From: Kribbella caucasensis
Lineage (GTDB): Bacteria; Actinomycetota; Actinomycetes; Propionibacteriales; Kribbellaceae
DNA length: 64,000 nucleotides
Reading direction: 5' to 3'
Assembly (NCBI RefSeq): GCF_004361855.1
Contig: NZ_SNWQ01000005.1
Coordinates: 165,610 to 229,609 of the forward strand
Below the pieces are notes generated by a model. That model was not told where the DNA came from. It searched no databases and was given only the letters and a program-made list of their open reading frames with translations. This document shows, piece by piece, positions 46,483-55,137 of the stretch. The number at the start of each line of letters is the position of its first letter. Positions within the stretch are counted from its first letter, which is position 1. The position numbers were made by a program, and so were the translations under genes.

Positions 46483-47685
46483 ATGAAGAACCGCGTGCGC
46501 ATCGCGCTCGTCATCGTGGCGTGCCTGGTCAGTCTGACCGGCTGCGTGAAACTCGATGCCGACCTCAAGGTGAATTCGGACGAGACCGTCTCCGGCAACA
46601 TGCAGATCGGGGTCGACAAGCAGCTGGTCCAGTCCAGCGGGCAGTCGCTCGACGCGGTCCGCGAACAGGTCGAGAAGCAGATCAAGCAGACTGCCACCGA
46701 CGGGGTCACGTGCGAGGCGTTCGACGACGACAAGTACATCGGCTCCAAGTGCGACTTCGACAAGGTGCCGTTCAGCGAGATGGGCAGCTCGACCGGCGAC
46801 GGCGTCGGCTTCCGCAAGGAGGGCGACCAGTTCAAGGTCACGGTCAAGGGCGGGGACCTGGGCAGCCAGGTGCCGGACAACGTGCAGCCGGTGATCAACT
46901 TCAAGATCACCATGCCCGGCAAGATCGTCGAGCACGATCCCGGCGCCGACGTGAGCGGGCGCACCGCGACGTACGACAGCATCGACGAGCTCGGCAACGT
47001 CTCGCTGACGTCCGAGGCCGGCGGCGGCTTCCCGATGTGGGCGATCATCCTCATCGTCGTGTTGGTGCTGATCGCGGCCGCCGCGGTGGTGTTCTTCGTG
47101 ATGCGTGGGAAGAAGGGGGGCGGTCAGCCGTTCCCCGCTCAGTACGGTCAGTACCCGGGCCAGCCGCAGCAGGGCCAGTGGGGCGGCCAGTACGCCGGTC
47201 AGCCGGGCCCGGGTGGTCCGTACGGTCAGCAGGGTCCCCAGGGACCGCAGTACGGGCAGCAGGGTCCGCAGGGGCCAACGGGACCGCAGTACGGTCAGCC
47301 GGGTCAGGGGCAGTATCCGGGTCAGCCCCAGCAGTACCCAGGTCAGCCGCAGCAGGGCCAGCCTGGTCAGGGTCAACCGGGTCAAGGGCAGCCAGGCCAG
47401 TGGGGCGGTGGGCAGCAGCAGCCGCCACAGGGACCGCCGCAGCAGGGCGGTTGGGGACAGCCGCAACAGGGCCAGCCGCCGCAGCAGCAGGGTGGTGGAT
47501 GGGGCCAGCCGCCACAGCAGGGTCAACCGCCGCAGGGACAGCAACCGCCGCAGCAGGGGCGACCCCCGCAGCAGGGCCAGCCCCCGCAGGGACAGCAGCC
47601 CCCGCAGCAAGGGCAACCGCCTCAGGGGCAGCCGCCGCAGCAGGGCGGCTGGGGACAGCCGCCGCGGGACGACGGGCGGGCATGA
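46483..47685 (+). CDS. LppM-like lipoprotein (DUF3153) with long Pro/Gln/Gly tail
   Basis: A 400-residue envelope protein. MKNRVRIALVIVACLVSLTG is a lipoprotein signal with lipobox LTGC (Cys21). Residues 22-180 form a soluble DUF3153 beta domain (DADLKVNSDETVSGNMQIGVDK, in blocks). A membrane segment follows (IILIVVLVLIAAAAVVFFVM, about 188-208), so the protein could be anchored at both ends. The last 190 residues are a repetitive cytoplasmic tail of PQQG, GQP and WGQ units. Mycobacterial LppM affects phagocytosis-related lipids, but lacks such a tail as far as I know. It is divergent from lhr with 88 bp between. AATGAT 7 bases before ATG hints at a leaderless start. Confidence 0.85.
   Translation: MKNRVRIALVIVACLVSLTGCVKLDADLKVNSDETVSGNMQIGVDKQLVQSSGQSLDAVREQVEKQIKQTATDGVTCEAFDDDKYIGSKCDFDKVPFSEMGSSTGDGVGFRKEGDQFKVTVKGGDLGSQVPDNVQPVINFKITMPGKIVEHDPGADVSGRTATYDSIDELGNVSLTSEAGGGFPMWAIILIVVLVLIAAAAVVFFVMRGKKGGGQPFPAQYGQYPGQPQQGQWGGQYAGQPGPGGPYGQQGPQGPQYGQQGPQGPTGPQYGQPGQGQYPGQPQQYPGQPQQGQPGQGQPGQGQPGQWGGGQQQPPQGPPQQGGWGQPQQGQPPQQQGGGWGQPPQQGQPPQGQQPPQQGRPPQQGQPPQGQQPPQQGQPPQGQPPQQGGWGQPPRDDGRA
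47109..47670 (+). repeat. Repetitive PQG-coding region
   Basis: Irregular repeats of CCGCAGCAGGGCCAG and related 9-18 bp units, all in frame, encoding PQQGQ, GQPGQG and PPQQGGWG. Purely internal to the lipoprotein gene. Confidence 0.8.
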
Positions 47686-47876
47686 GGCTCACCGAATTCT
47701 GGGAACGGATGGACCGGCACCTCGGGTCGGCCTACGCGCGGACCTGGGCCGAGACCCAGGTCGTCCGCGAACTCGGCGGCCGCACGGTCACCGAAGCCCT
47801 GGCCGAAGGCGAATCGGCCAAGGCCGTCTGGCGCGCCGTCTGGGCACACCTCCAACTCCCGCCCAGCGAGCGCTGA
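47682..47876 (+). CDS. DUF3046 small protein
   Basis: A 64-residue protein that starts MRLTEFWERMDRHLGSAYA and contains TWAETQVVRELGGRTVTEAL, the DUF3046 signature. This family is found almost only in actinobacteria, usually directly upstream of recA. Here recA is 4 kb away with three unrelated genes in between. ATG overlaps the lipoprotein stop (ATGA), so it is translated from that mRNA. Function is unknown. Confidence 0.9.
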   Translation: MRLTEFWERMDRHLGSAYARTWAETQVVRELGGRTVTEALAEGESAKAVWRAVWAHLQLPPSER

Positions 47877-47953
47877 CCGCCACGACCGCACCCGTCACCA
47901 GTTGGTGATCGGGCCGGCGGTCAACGCGCTGGATGGGTCGGCGTGGCCGGTGG

Positions 47954-50071
47954 TCAGCTGCCGGCGAGGGTGCTTTGCGGCTCCTGGAGCGGGACCTCGG
48001 GTTCGGGGTCGCGCTTCTGCGCGAGCTTGCTCGGCCACCAGAGATGACGCCCGATGTCGAGGTTGAGCGCGGTCACCAGTACGGACCGCACCACGATGGT
48101 GTCCAGCAGTACGCCGAGCGCGACCGCGATCCCGATCTCCGCGAACGCAACCACCGGCATCGTGGCCAAGACCGCGAACGTCCCAGCCAGCACGAGCCCG
48201 GCCGACGTGATCACCCCACCAGTGGCCGCGACCCCGATCAGCGCACCACGCCGTGTCCCGTGCGTCTTGGCCTCCTCGTGCACCCGGGTCATCAGGAAGA
48301 TGTTGTAGTCGATGCCCAGCGCAACCAGGAAGACGAACACGAACAACGGCAACGAGGGGTCGGCCCCCTCGAACCCGAGCAGGTACTTGAACACCAGAGC
48401 GCTCAGTCCCAGCGCGGCCCCGAACGACAGCACTACGGTTGCCACCAGCAACACAGGGGCAAACAGGGACCGCAGCAGTACCGCCAGGATCAACAGCACC
48501 ACGAGCAGCACGACCGGAATGATCACCTTGTTGTCGTCGTTCGACGCCCGCTGTGTGTCCAGGATGATCGCGGTACCGCCCCCTGCCTTCGCGTCTGCTC
48601 CTGGGACATCATGTACGACGATCCGTACGCGATCGACCGTGTCCTTGGCGGCCTGACTGTCCGCGGGGTCGGCGAGGGTCCCCTCGAGGTACGCGAGCCC
48701 GCCCGCGGTTTGCGGCTCTGCCACGGAGGCGATCCCCTGGGTCGATGCCATCGCAGTACGGACGGCGCCGGCCTGATCGGCATTGCTGACCACGACGAGC
48801 GGATTGCCCGCGCCCGCCGGGAAGTGCGCTGCGACCACACGTTCACCGATCACCGAATCCGGCGTACCGGTGAACGACTCCTTGTTGGACAAGCCGTTCG
48901 CGTCGAGTGTCAGCATGCCGAGTGCTGCGACCCCTAGCAGGACGGTTGTGGTCACCCAGGTGAGTCGCGGCCGGATAGCGATCTTCCGGCCGATCCGTCC
49001 CCAGACGCTGGTCTCGGTGTGGTCGTCGGAGCCGTACGTCGGCCGTAGTGGCCAGAAGACCCAGCGGCCGCAGATGACGAGCAGCGCGGGCAACAGAGTC
49101 AGCATGGCGAGCAGGGCGATCACGATGCCGACAGCGGCGACCGGTCCCAGACCACGGGTCGAGTTCATCGATGCCAGCAGCAAGCAGAGCATTCCGGCGA
49201 CCACTGTCGAACCGGAGGCCACAATGGCGGGCCCGGCCCGGTGCAGTGCGAACGCCATCGCCTCGTGCCGATCCTGGTGTCGGCGGAGTTCTTCCCGATA
49301 GCGGGCGACCAGTAACAGGGCATAGTCCGTCCCCGCGCCGAACACGAGCACTGTGAGGATCCCGGCGCTCTGTGCGTTGACGGTGAGGTCCGCCCTGGTC
49401 GCCAGCAGGTACACGACCGCCTGTGCAGCAAACAGAGCTATTCCTGCCGAGATCAGCGGGAGCAGCCAGAGCACCGGGCTGCGGTACGTGAGCAGCAGGA
49501 TGACGATCACGACCGCGGCCGCCGAGTAGAGCAGCTTGCCGTCGATGCCGGCGAACGCTTCCTGCGAGTCGGCGGCGAATCCGCCCGGCCCGGTGATGTG
49601 GAACGACAACCCGTCCGGCCGGTCCTCGGCGATCCCGCGGAGGTCGTCTGCGCGTTCGCCGAGGACCTCCCAGCCGCCGTCACCCGCGTTGATCGGGACC
49701 AGGACCTGCAGAGCCTTGCCGTCCTCGGACGGGATCGGGCCGACGACATCGCGATCGACGTTCGCAAGGTCGCCGTACGCCCTGGCGTGACCCGCGACGG
49801 CCTGCTGATCCGCCGGCGTGATCCCGGAGTCCCGTTCGTACACCAGTACTGCGGGGATCTCGTCCGGCGAGGAGAACTGCGCGGTGGCCTTCAGCACTTC
49901 GGTGGACTCTGCGTTGCCGGGCAGCCAGGACACCGCGTCGTTGTCCTGTGCACCGGTCAGCTTCCCGGCCGGTCCGACGGACGCCGCTATCGCGACGATC
50001 CACAACGCCAGCACGATCCACTTCGATACTTTGCCGCACGGCAGCGCCGCGAGCCGTCCTACTCCACCCAT
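47954..50071 (-). CDS. MMPL/RND-type membrane transporter
   Basis: A 705-residue protein with 12 hydrophobic segments in two halves (1 + 5 + 1 + 5) and two large external loops, typical of MMPL lipid exporters and related drug efflux pumps. The loops include DNDAVSWLPGNAESTEVL and NGLSNKESFTGTPDSV. Proton-relay motifs are in GAGTDYALLLVARYREEL and ALGIDYNIFLMTRVHEE (the Asp-Tyr pairs). It lies between DUF3046 and recA, convergent with the former. TTGACG on the minus strand (50177-50172) is a weak -35 candidate. Confidence 0.92.
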   Translation of the reverse strand: MGGVGRLAALPCGKVSKWIVLALWIVAIAASVGPAGKLTGAQDNDAVSWLPGNAESTEVLKATAQFSSPDEIPAVLVYERDSGITPADQQAVAGHARAYGDLANVDRDVVGPIPSEDGKALQVLVPINAGDGGWEVLGERADDLRGIAEDRPDGLSFHITGPGGFAADSQEAFAGIDGKLLYSAAAVVIVILLLTYRSPVLWLLPLISAGIALFAAQAVVYLLATRADLTVNAQSAGILTVLVFGAGTDYALLLVARYREELRRHQDRHEAMAFALHRAGPAIVASGSTVVAGMLCLLLASMNSTRGLGPVAAVGIVIALLAMLTLLPALLVICGRWVFWPLRPTYGSDDHTETSVWGRIGRKIAIRPRLTWVTTTVLLGVAALGMLTLDANGLSNKESFTGTPDSVIGERVVAAHFPAGAGNPLVVVSNADQAGAVRTAMASTQGIASVAEPQTAGGLAYLEGTLADPADSQAAKDTVDRVRIVVHDVPGADAKAGGGTAIILDTQRASNDDNKVIIPVVLLVVLLILAVLLRSLFAPVLLVATVVLSFGAALGLSALVFKYLLGFEGADPSLPLFVFVFLVALGIDYNIFLMTRVHEEAKTHGTRRGALIGVAATGGVITSAGLVLAGTFAVLATMPVVAFAEIGIAVALGVLLDTIVVRSVLVTALNLDIGRHLWWPSKLAQKRDPEPEVPLQEPQSTLAGS

Positions 50072-50231
50072 CCGGAACCACGCCCCCTAGCCGGGGAGCC
50101 GCCCGCCCGCCGTACGCCGGGTCAAAGGACGACGGCACCCCTCGCCCAGCCTGTAGGTATGTAACGCGAAACGTCAACGAGCGCTGCGTAGTACTCCAGT
50201 CACCGTCTGCACGACTCGGGTGTGGTGTGGA

Positions 50232-50795
50232 TCAGGAGGACCAACCCGTGCGGGCGGCCCACTCCTCGGCCGGCAGGTAGATCAGGTCGCACACGGGATC
50301 CTTCAGATCGGCGTACTCGCCCACTGTCTCGATCGGCAGCGTCGCCGCCTGCCGCTTGAACGCCCCGTACGCCGCCGCGGTGTCCGGGTGAGCCCGCAGG
50401 TAGTCGCGGAAGAGCAACGCGTACCGCTGGTTGGCGCGGCCCTCGACGCGGATGTGCAGGTTCACCCGTCGGCGGTACATGGGCTCCACGACGAGCCGTT
50501 TGACCCACTGCAGCTCGTCCGAGGGCAGCCCTGGTACTGCGTGGTCGCGGCGAGGCGGGCGGAGTTCCCAGTCGGCCTCCACCAGCAGTTGGGTGGCGTC
50601 GTCCAGCTGCGGTTCGCTGGACACGGTCGCCTGGATGTCGAGGATGTCCTTGGCCACCAGCTGTGGGACCGAGGTCGAGCCGATGTGATCCACCCGGGTG
50701 ACGACCTCGCCGAGGATGCCACGCAGCACCTTGGCGGTCTTCTCGTACTGCGCGGCCCAGGTCGGGTCCGGCCGGACAATGGTGATCGAGCTCAT
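50232..50795 (-). CDS. GrpB/UPF0157 family protein (nucleotidyltransferase fold)
   Basis: A protein of about 187 residues. ITIVRPDPTWAAQYE, VDHIGSTSVPQLVAKDILDI (the GSTS nucleotidyltransferase-like box) and NLHIRVEG...RYALLFRDYLRAHP are the GrpB signature. The family is predicted to be nucleotidyltransferase-like; the substrate is not known. The frame begins at ATG 50807, but MSS at 50795 matches the family start better; no Shine-Dalgarno is clear for either. Confidence 0.88.
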   Translation of the reverse strand: MSSITIVRPDPTWAAQYEKTAKVLRGILGEVVTRVDHIGSTSVPQLVAKDILDIQATVSSEPQLDDATQLLVEADWELRPPRRDHAVPGLPSDELQWVKRLVVEPMYRRRVNLHIRVEGRANQRYALLFRDYLRAHPDTAAAYGAFKRQAATLPIETVGEYADLKDPVCDLIYLPAEEWAARTGWSS

Positions 50796-50868
50796 GCGCC
50801 AGATCATTCCAGTGCCCGCACCACCTGGCCCAGTCCGTTTCGGTGCGACCGGCCCGACGCCGACCGGT

Positions 50869-51669
50869 TCACACTGGTTTCACCCGGAATGCTCTGGTTG
50901 TGAGGAGGTCGGCGGCGGCGTACGCGGCCTTGCGGATGCCCTTGCGCTCGTCGAAGAAGCCACCGACCACGCCGACGCCCGGGAGCTTCCCGAGCGCCCG
51001 GGCCGCGAGACTGCCGCGCGGACGCTCCTCGAAGACCTCACCGAGCCCGCCGAACAGCTTGGAGATCCGCCAGACGAGCCGGATGCCCCTGCGCAGCCCT
51101 GCTTCTCCTGCCTCATCTGAGTCGTCGGCGAGGCCCAACTGCTTGGCGACGTCCTGCCCGGCCGCCGTGGGATCGTCGTACTGGAGCACCTCGTCCGGAG
51201 TGATCGGCCGCGCCGTCAACACGCGCGCCATGATCGCCGTACGGTCCGCGTGCGCCTCCACGCCGTACTCGCGGCAGACAGCACCGATCACCATCGCCTG
51301 TACTGCGGCGCCGAGGGTGTCCTTGATCGGGAGGCGGTCGGCGGCGGCCCCGCTGATCCGGGGGAGTCCCGCGACCACAGCGGCGAATCCGCCGAGCCGT
51401 TCCACCCACCAGTCGCACCGGTCGGCCAGTGGCAGCGTCGGCCACTCGGTGTGCCCCGGGACCTTCATCCGCAACAGCCGGTCGATGGCCGCGATCAGAG
51501 CCTTCTCGGCGAGGTTCGGGTGCTCCTGGGCGGAGTACTCGGTGAGGATGCTGCGGATGAAGAACGGGTCCTCGGTACGGAGTGCGTCGAGCACCGAGTC
51601 GATGCCGAACTCGACCCGGCTGAGCGCGAGGACGACGGCGGAATCAGGGATGTCGGGACGGTCGGTCAC
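50869..51669 (-). CDS. Conserved hypothetical protein, helical
   Basis: A 266-residue protein I do not recognise. It is rich in Ala/Leu/Arg helices, without signal peptide or clear membrane segment. Notable stretches are RCDWWVERLGGFAAVVAGLPR, DTLGAAVQAMVIGAVCREYGV and a C-terminal GKLPGVGVVGGFFDERKGIRKAAYAAADLL (in parts), which could pack as an EcsC-like or membrane-associated domain. TACCCT on the minus strand (51682-51677) ends 7 bases before GTG 51669, a leaderless pattern. It is divergent from recA; the intervening 270 bp include the recA SOS box. Confidence 0.65.
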   Translation of the reverse strand: MTDRPDIPDSAVVLALSRVEFGIDSVLDALRTEDPFFIRSILTEYSAQEHPNLAEKALIAAIDRLLRMKVPGHTEWPTLPLADRCDWWVERLGGFAAVVAGLPRISGAAADRLPIKDTLGAAVQAMVIGAVCREYGVEAHADRTAIMARVLTARPITPDEVLQYDDPTAAGQDVAKQLGLADDSDEAGEAGLRRGIRLVWRISKLFGGLGEVFEERPRGSLAARALGKLPGVGVVGGFFDERKGIRKAAYAAADLLTTRAFRVKPV

Positions 51670-51758
51670 GCCCGCCAGGGTAGGTAGTCGCGGGTCCAGT
51701 GCCCCGCGTCGGGGTACTGGCGCAGCTGTTGGGTGGGTTCCGGCGTGTCAGTTGTGAT

Positions 51759-51774
51759 TCGAACACGTGTTCGG
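51759..51774 (+). promoter_or_regulatory. LexA (SOS) box of recA
   Basis: TCGAACACGTGTTCGG matches TCGAAC-N4-GTTCGA with one mismatch at the last base. TTGTGA (51752-51757) and TAGTTT (51777-51782) flank it with a 19-base spacer and could be the promoter. recA starts 165 bases downstream. Confidence 0.85.
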
Positions 51775-51938
51775 GCTAGTTTGTCTCTTACAAGTCCGGC
51801 GGACCGGGCCCGGTTGTCCACAGCTTCAGGATTCATCCGGAAACTGTCCGTCGAAACCAATACCGTCTCTGGCGACAACGAAATTCCGGGCGGCTGGCAC
51901 AGCGGCCCCGATCACTAGATGGGTTAGGTGGCAGTCAC

Positions 51939-53006
51939 ATGGCTGGTGCAGCGAGCGCGGAACGGGTCGCGGCGGATCGTGAGAAGGCGCTGGCGACCGC
52001 GCTGACGCAGATCGAGCGGCAGTGTGGCAAGGGTGCCGTGATGCGCCTCGGCGAGCAGGGCAGGGCTCCGATCGAGGTGATCCCGACCGGCGCGATCGCG
52101 CTCGACATCGCGCTCGGGATCGGCGGTCTGCCGCGCGGCCGGGTGGTGGAGATCTACGGCCCGGAGTCCTCCGGTAAGACGACGGTCGCGTTGCACGCGG
52201 TTGCGAACGCCCAGCGCGCCGGCGGGATCGCCGCCTTCATCGACGCCGAGCACGCCCTCGACCCGGACTACGCGCGCAAGCTCGGGGTGGACACCGACGC
52301 CCTGCTGGTCTCCCAGCCGGACTCCGGTGAGCAGGCGCTGGAGATCGCCGACATGCTGGTCCGCTCCGGTGCGATCGACATCGTCGTGATCGACTCGGTG
52401 GCCGCGCTGGTGCCGCGGGCCGAGATCGAGGGTGAGATGGGTGACAGTCACGTCGGTCTGCAGGCCCGGCTGATGAGCCAGGCGCTGCGCAAGATGACCG
52501 GTGCGGTCAGCGGGACCAACACCACCGCGATCTTCATCAACCAGCTGCGCGAGAAGATCGGCGTCATGTTCGGCTCACCGGAGACCACGACCGGTGGTAA
52601 GGCGCTGAAGTTCTACGCCTCGGTGCGGCTGGACGTGCGCCGGATCGAGTCGCTCAAGGACGGCACCGACGTCGTCGGCAACCGGACCCGGGTCAAGGTC
52701 GTGAAGAACAAGGTGGCCCCGCCGTTCAAGCAGGCCGAGTTCGACATCATCTACGGCGAGGGCATCAGCCGCGAGGGCGGTCTGCTCGACCTCGGTGTGG
52801 AGCAGGGCTTCGTCCGCAAGGCCGGTGCCTGGTTCACCTACGAGAGCGACCAGCTCGGCCAGGGCCGGGAGAACGCGCGGAACTTCCTGCGCGACAACCC
52901 GGATCTGGCCAACGAGCTGGAGAAGAAGATCAAGGAGAAGATGGGCATCGGCCCGACCTTGGACCAGCCGGCCGAGAAGCCGGCCGAGGTCGATGTCGAC
53001 TTCTGA
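51939..53006 (+). CDS. recA: Recombinase RecA
   Basis: The strand-exchange recombinase and LexA co-protease. The 355-residue protein has [18 protein letters not shown], Walker A GPESSGKT (74-81), [14 protein letters not shown], the Walker [27 protein letters not shown] region, loop L2 [21 protein letters not shown] (in two blocks) and a C-terminal acidic tail ending VDVDF. recX overlaps its 3' end by 14 bases. A LexA box precedes it. Confidence 0.98.
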   Translation: MAGAASAERVAADREKALATALTQIERQCGKGAVMRLGEQGRAPIEVIPTGAIALDIALGIGGLPRGRVVEIYGPESSGKTTVALHAVANAQRAGGIAAFIDAEHALDPDYARKLGVDTDALLVSQPDSGEQALEIADMLVRSGAIDIVVIDSVAALVPRAEIEGEMGDSHVGLQARLMSQALRKMTGAVSGTNTTAIFINQLREKIGVMFGSPETTTGGKALKFYASVRLDVRRIESLKDGTDVVGNRTRVKVVKNKVAPPFKQAEFDIIYGEGISREGGLLDLGVEQGFVRKAGAWFTYESDQLGQGRENARNFLRDNPDLANELEKKIKEKMGIGPTLDQPAEKPAEVDVDF

Positions 53007-54075
53007 CCACCCCGCCACCGGTAACAGTGCTTCCCAACGGCCGGGCACCTTGCCCGAATCCGACCGGCCAAGCACTCCGCCCGACTCCGACAGGCTGGCT
53101 CTGGCGCGCCGACTCCTGGCCGCCGGTACTGCGACCTCGGGGCGCCCCGCTTCCAACGACGGAGCGCCCGAGGCCGCAGCGCCGGACAGCGAGGCACTCG
53201 GAGGGACTGCGTTCAGGAGTACCGCATCCCCCGACGGCATGACCGCGGCTGGTGGTGCCGCTACCTCGGTCACCACGACCGCCTCGCGTGCCTCGGGTAT
53301 CTCCGGCGGCGCGGACATTTCGCGTGGCGCGGACGCACCGGATGGTGCTGATGTACGGGGTGGTGCTGACGGCTTCGGTGCTGCTTCTGGGCGTGCTGAG
53401 CGGGGGAGTGGTGGTGCGGGGGCGCGGCGGAGCGGGCGGTTCGGATCCGGCCAGTCTGGGTTCGGGTCTGGTCGGTCCGGGTTCGGGTCTGGTCGGTCTG
53501 GGCGGAGGCGGTCTCGGACGCAGGATGAGCCTGAGGTGCCGGCGGATCCTGAGCTCGATCAGGCGGCTGACCCACATTCGGCCGCACGGACGATCCTGCT
53601 CGACAAGCTGACCGGCCAGCCGCGAACCCGGGCCGAACTCGCCGACCTGCTGGCCGAGCGGGAGATCCCCGACGACGTCGCCGCCGAGGTCCTAGACCGT
53701 TTCACCGATGTCGGCCTGATCGACGACGCCGCCTTCGCCAACGCCTGGGTCGAATCCCGTCACCGCGGCCGCGGACTCGGCAAACGCGCCCTCGCCCAGG
53801 AGCTCCGCCGCCGCGGCGTCGACGACGAACTTGCCCGCGACGCCCTGGACGAGCTCGATCCCGTTCAGGAGGAGGAGACCGCCCGGGCACTGGTCCGCAA
53901 GAAGCTCCGCACAATGCGTTCCCTGGACCGGCAGGTCGCCATGCGCCGCCTCCTCGGCCTGCTCGCCCGCAAGGGCTACCCAGCCGGCCTCGCCCTCCAG
54001 ATCGTCAAACAAGAACTCGCCGCCACCGACGAAGAACTTCCACTCCTCAACGACTCAGGCCTCGGCCCGGAGTAG
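52993..54075 (+). CDS. recX: Regulatory protein RecX with long disordered N-terminal extension
   Basis: Modulates RecA filaments by direct binding. The C-terminal part (from about residue 195) is a normal Rec[58 protein letters not shown] and [23 protein letters not shown]. The first 190 residues are low-complexity Ser/Gly/Ala/Pro, including repeated FGSGRSG units, far longer than in typical RecX proteins (150-200 residues in total). ATG 52993 overlaps recA by 14 bases; no other start matches the RecX reading frame with a ribosome site, so the true start could also be internal. Confidence 0.88.
   Translation: MSTSDHPATGNSASQRPGTLPESDRPSTPPDSDRLALARRLLAAGTATSGRPASNDGAPEAAAPDSEALGGTAFRSTASPDGMTAAGGAATSVTTTASRASGISGGADISRGADAPDGADVRGGADGFGAASGRAERGSGGAGARRSGRFGSGQSGFGSGRSGFGSGRSGRRRSRTQDEPEVPADPELDQAADPHSAARTILLDKLTGQPRTRAELADLLAEREIPDDVAAEVLDRFTDVGLIDDAAFANAWVESRHRGRGLGKRALAQELRRRGVDDELARDALDELDPVQEEETARALVRKKLRTMRSLDRQVAMRRLLGLLARKGYPAGLALQIVKQELAATDEELPLLNDSGLGPE
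53447..53507 (+). repeat. Short tandem repeat in recX (GSG-RSGF units)
   Basis: About 2.5 imperfect 24-bp units of GGTTCGGGTCTGGTCGGTCC type, encoding repeats of FGSGRSG within the N-terminal extension of RecX. Confidence 0.7.
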
Positions 54076-54220
54076 CCCCGTCACCAGGGGACGTGCTTCA
54101 GGCCTCGACCCCGGAATAGCTCGGCCACCAGGAGCGCCTCAGCACTCGGCCCCGGATTAGCTCCGCCACCACGAGAGCGCCTCAGCACTCGGCCCCGGAG
54201 TAGCTCCGCTACCGGGAGTT
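54056..54220. repeat. About 42-bp degenerate tandem repeat starting in the recX 3' end
   Basis: Four units, at 54056-54098, 54099-54139, 54140-54182 and 54183-54220. Each includes CTCGG(C)CCCGGA(A/G/T)TAG. The first unit holds the last codons (GLGPE) and stop of recX, so the others are diverged copies of the gene end, each carrying an in-register TAG. Confidence 0.8.
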
Positions 54221-54615
54221 CAGAGGTGTGCGCCGAAGAGGTGGTTGATCTGCTGGAACCACTCCGGGTACATCGCGGCCTTGCGGGCATGCAGGTCATA
54301 GACCGATTTGCCGACGTCGGGATCGAGATCGTCGGACATGCGGACCGCCGAGATCTTCGCCAGGTAGTCGAGCATGCGATCGTCTCCGTCGAGATGGAGC
54401 GGATCGTGCATGTACCGCTCGAGCGCCGCGAGATCGGAAACCGCCGTCACGTAGGTATGCGTGAACCCGTCCGCCGGATCCCCGAGGTCCTGCCCGACGA
54501 CACCGAACGCCACCGAATCCAGCGAGGCCGTCCGCCGCATTAGCGCGAGCACCTCCTCCTGCTGAGCAACGGCAATCCCGTCCTTGAACCGGAACCGCAA
54601 CACGTTGACGAACAC
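54220..54615 (-). CDS. Dabb-domain (stress-responsive alpha/beta barrel) protein
   Basis: A 131-residue small ferredoxin-like barrel protein. The VNVLRFRFKDGIAVAQQEEV opening, SLDSVAFGVVGQDLG, FTHTYVTAVSDLAALERYM with the typical HDPLHLD continuation, are the Dabb (PF07876) pattern. Biological role is unknown; relatives include olivetolic-acid-cyclase-like folds and stress proteins. GTG 54615 is favoured over GTG 54621, since GAGGAG then lies at a normal distance. An inverted repeat TGCAC-N6-GTGCA lies at 54643-54658 near its promoter. Confidence 0.82.
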   Translation of the reverse strand: MFVNVLRFRFKDGIAVAQQEEVLALMRRTASLDSVAFGVVGQDLGDPADGFTHTYVTAVSDLAALERYMHDPLHLDGDDRMLDYLAKISAVRMSDDLDPDVGKSVYDLHARKAAMYPEWFQQINHLFGAHL

Positions 54616-54642
54616 GCGCACTCCTCACCTGTCGATTCAATA

Positions 54643-54658
54643 TGCACTTACTGGTGCA
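54643..54658 (-). promoter_or_regulatory. Inverted repeat upstream of the Dabb gene
   Basis: TGCAC (54643-54647) and GTGCA (54654-54658) around six bases, within a locally AT-richer stretch containing a TATTGAAT-type -10 on the minus strand. It may be an operator. Confidence 0.4.
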
Positions 54659-54689
54659 ATCTAACAGACCATGGAGTCTCGTCGATGGT

Positions 54690-55075
54690 GTGGGAGAGAG
54701 CGGGACGAGGCGGGACGCGAGCGGGGAGGGCCAGTCGGGGTGGGGCGGGGCGCGGGATGAGGCGGGACGAGGCGCGGCGCGGGATGAGGCGGGACGAGGC
54801 GCGGCGCGAGCGAGGCGGGCGAGGGCAGCGTGGGGTGGGCGGAGCGCGGGGCGAGTGGGGTGGGACGAGGCGCGCTACGCGAGCGGGGCAGGGTGGGGCC
54901 AGGCGGGATCGGATGCGGGACGAGGCGGGATGGGGTGTGGGACGAGACGGGGCGGGGGGCGCTACGAGCGGGGATTGGGGCGGTGGCGCGAGGGCGATTC
55001 GGGTGGCGGCCTGTGGTGGTGTGGGCGTACAGCCGGGAGGGTCAGTCGTGCGCGGCTAGGATCGCTCGGGCTGGG
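54690..55075. repeat. G-rich low-complexity region with G-quadruplex motif
   Basis: Strong strand asymmetry: long runs of G with few C. A 27-bp unit GGGATGAGGCGGGACGAGG+GCGCGGCGC begins at 54754 and at 54781. G4-T-G4-C-G4 followed by a further GGG (54737-54756) is a classic four-tract quadruplex motif with one-base loops. Open frames across it code only RRDEAR/RGG repeats and are not believable genes. Confidence 0.75.
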
Positions 55076-55137
55076 CGGGCTCGAGATCGCGAACGCGTGG
55101 ATCCGGGTTATCCACGAGCAGGAGAGGCGGGGGCGGG

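Noticed and set aside
51741-51765. A RecA-NDp promoter for recA (GTGTCAGTT resembles the upstream element)
   Set aside because: No TAnnnT hexamer occurs at the required 8-base spacing; the LexA box promoter is better supported.
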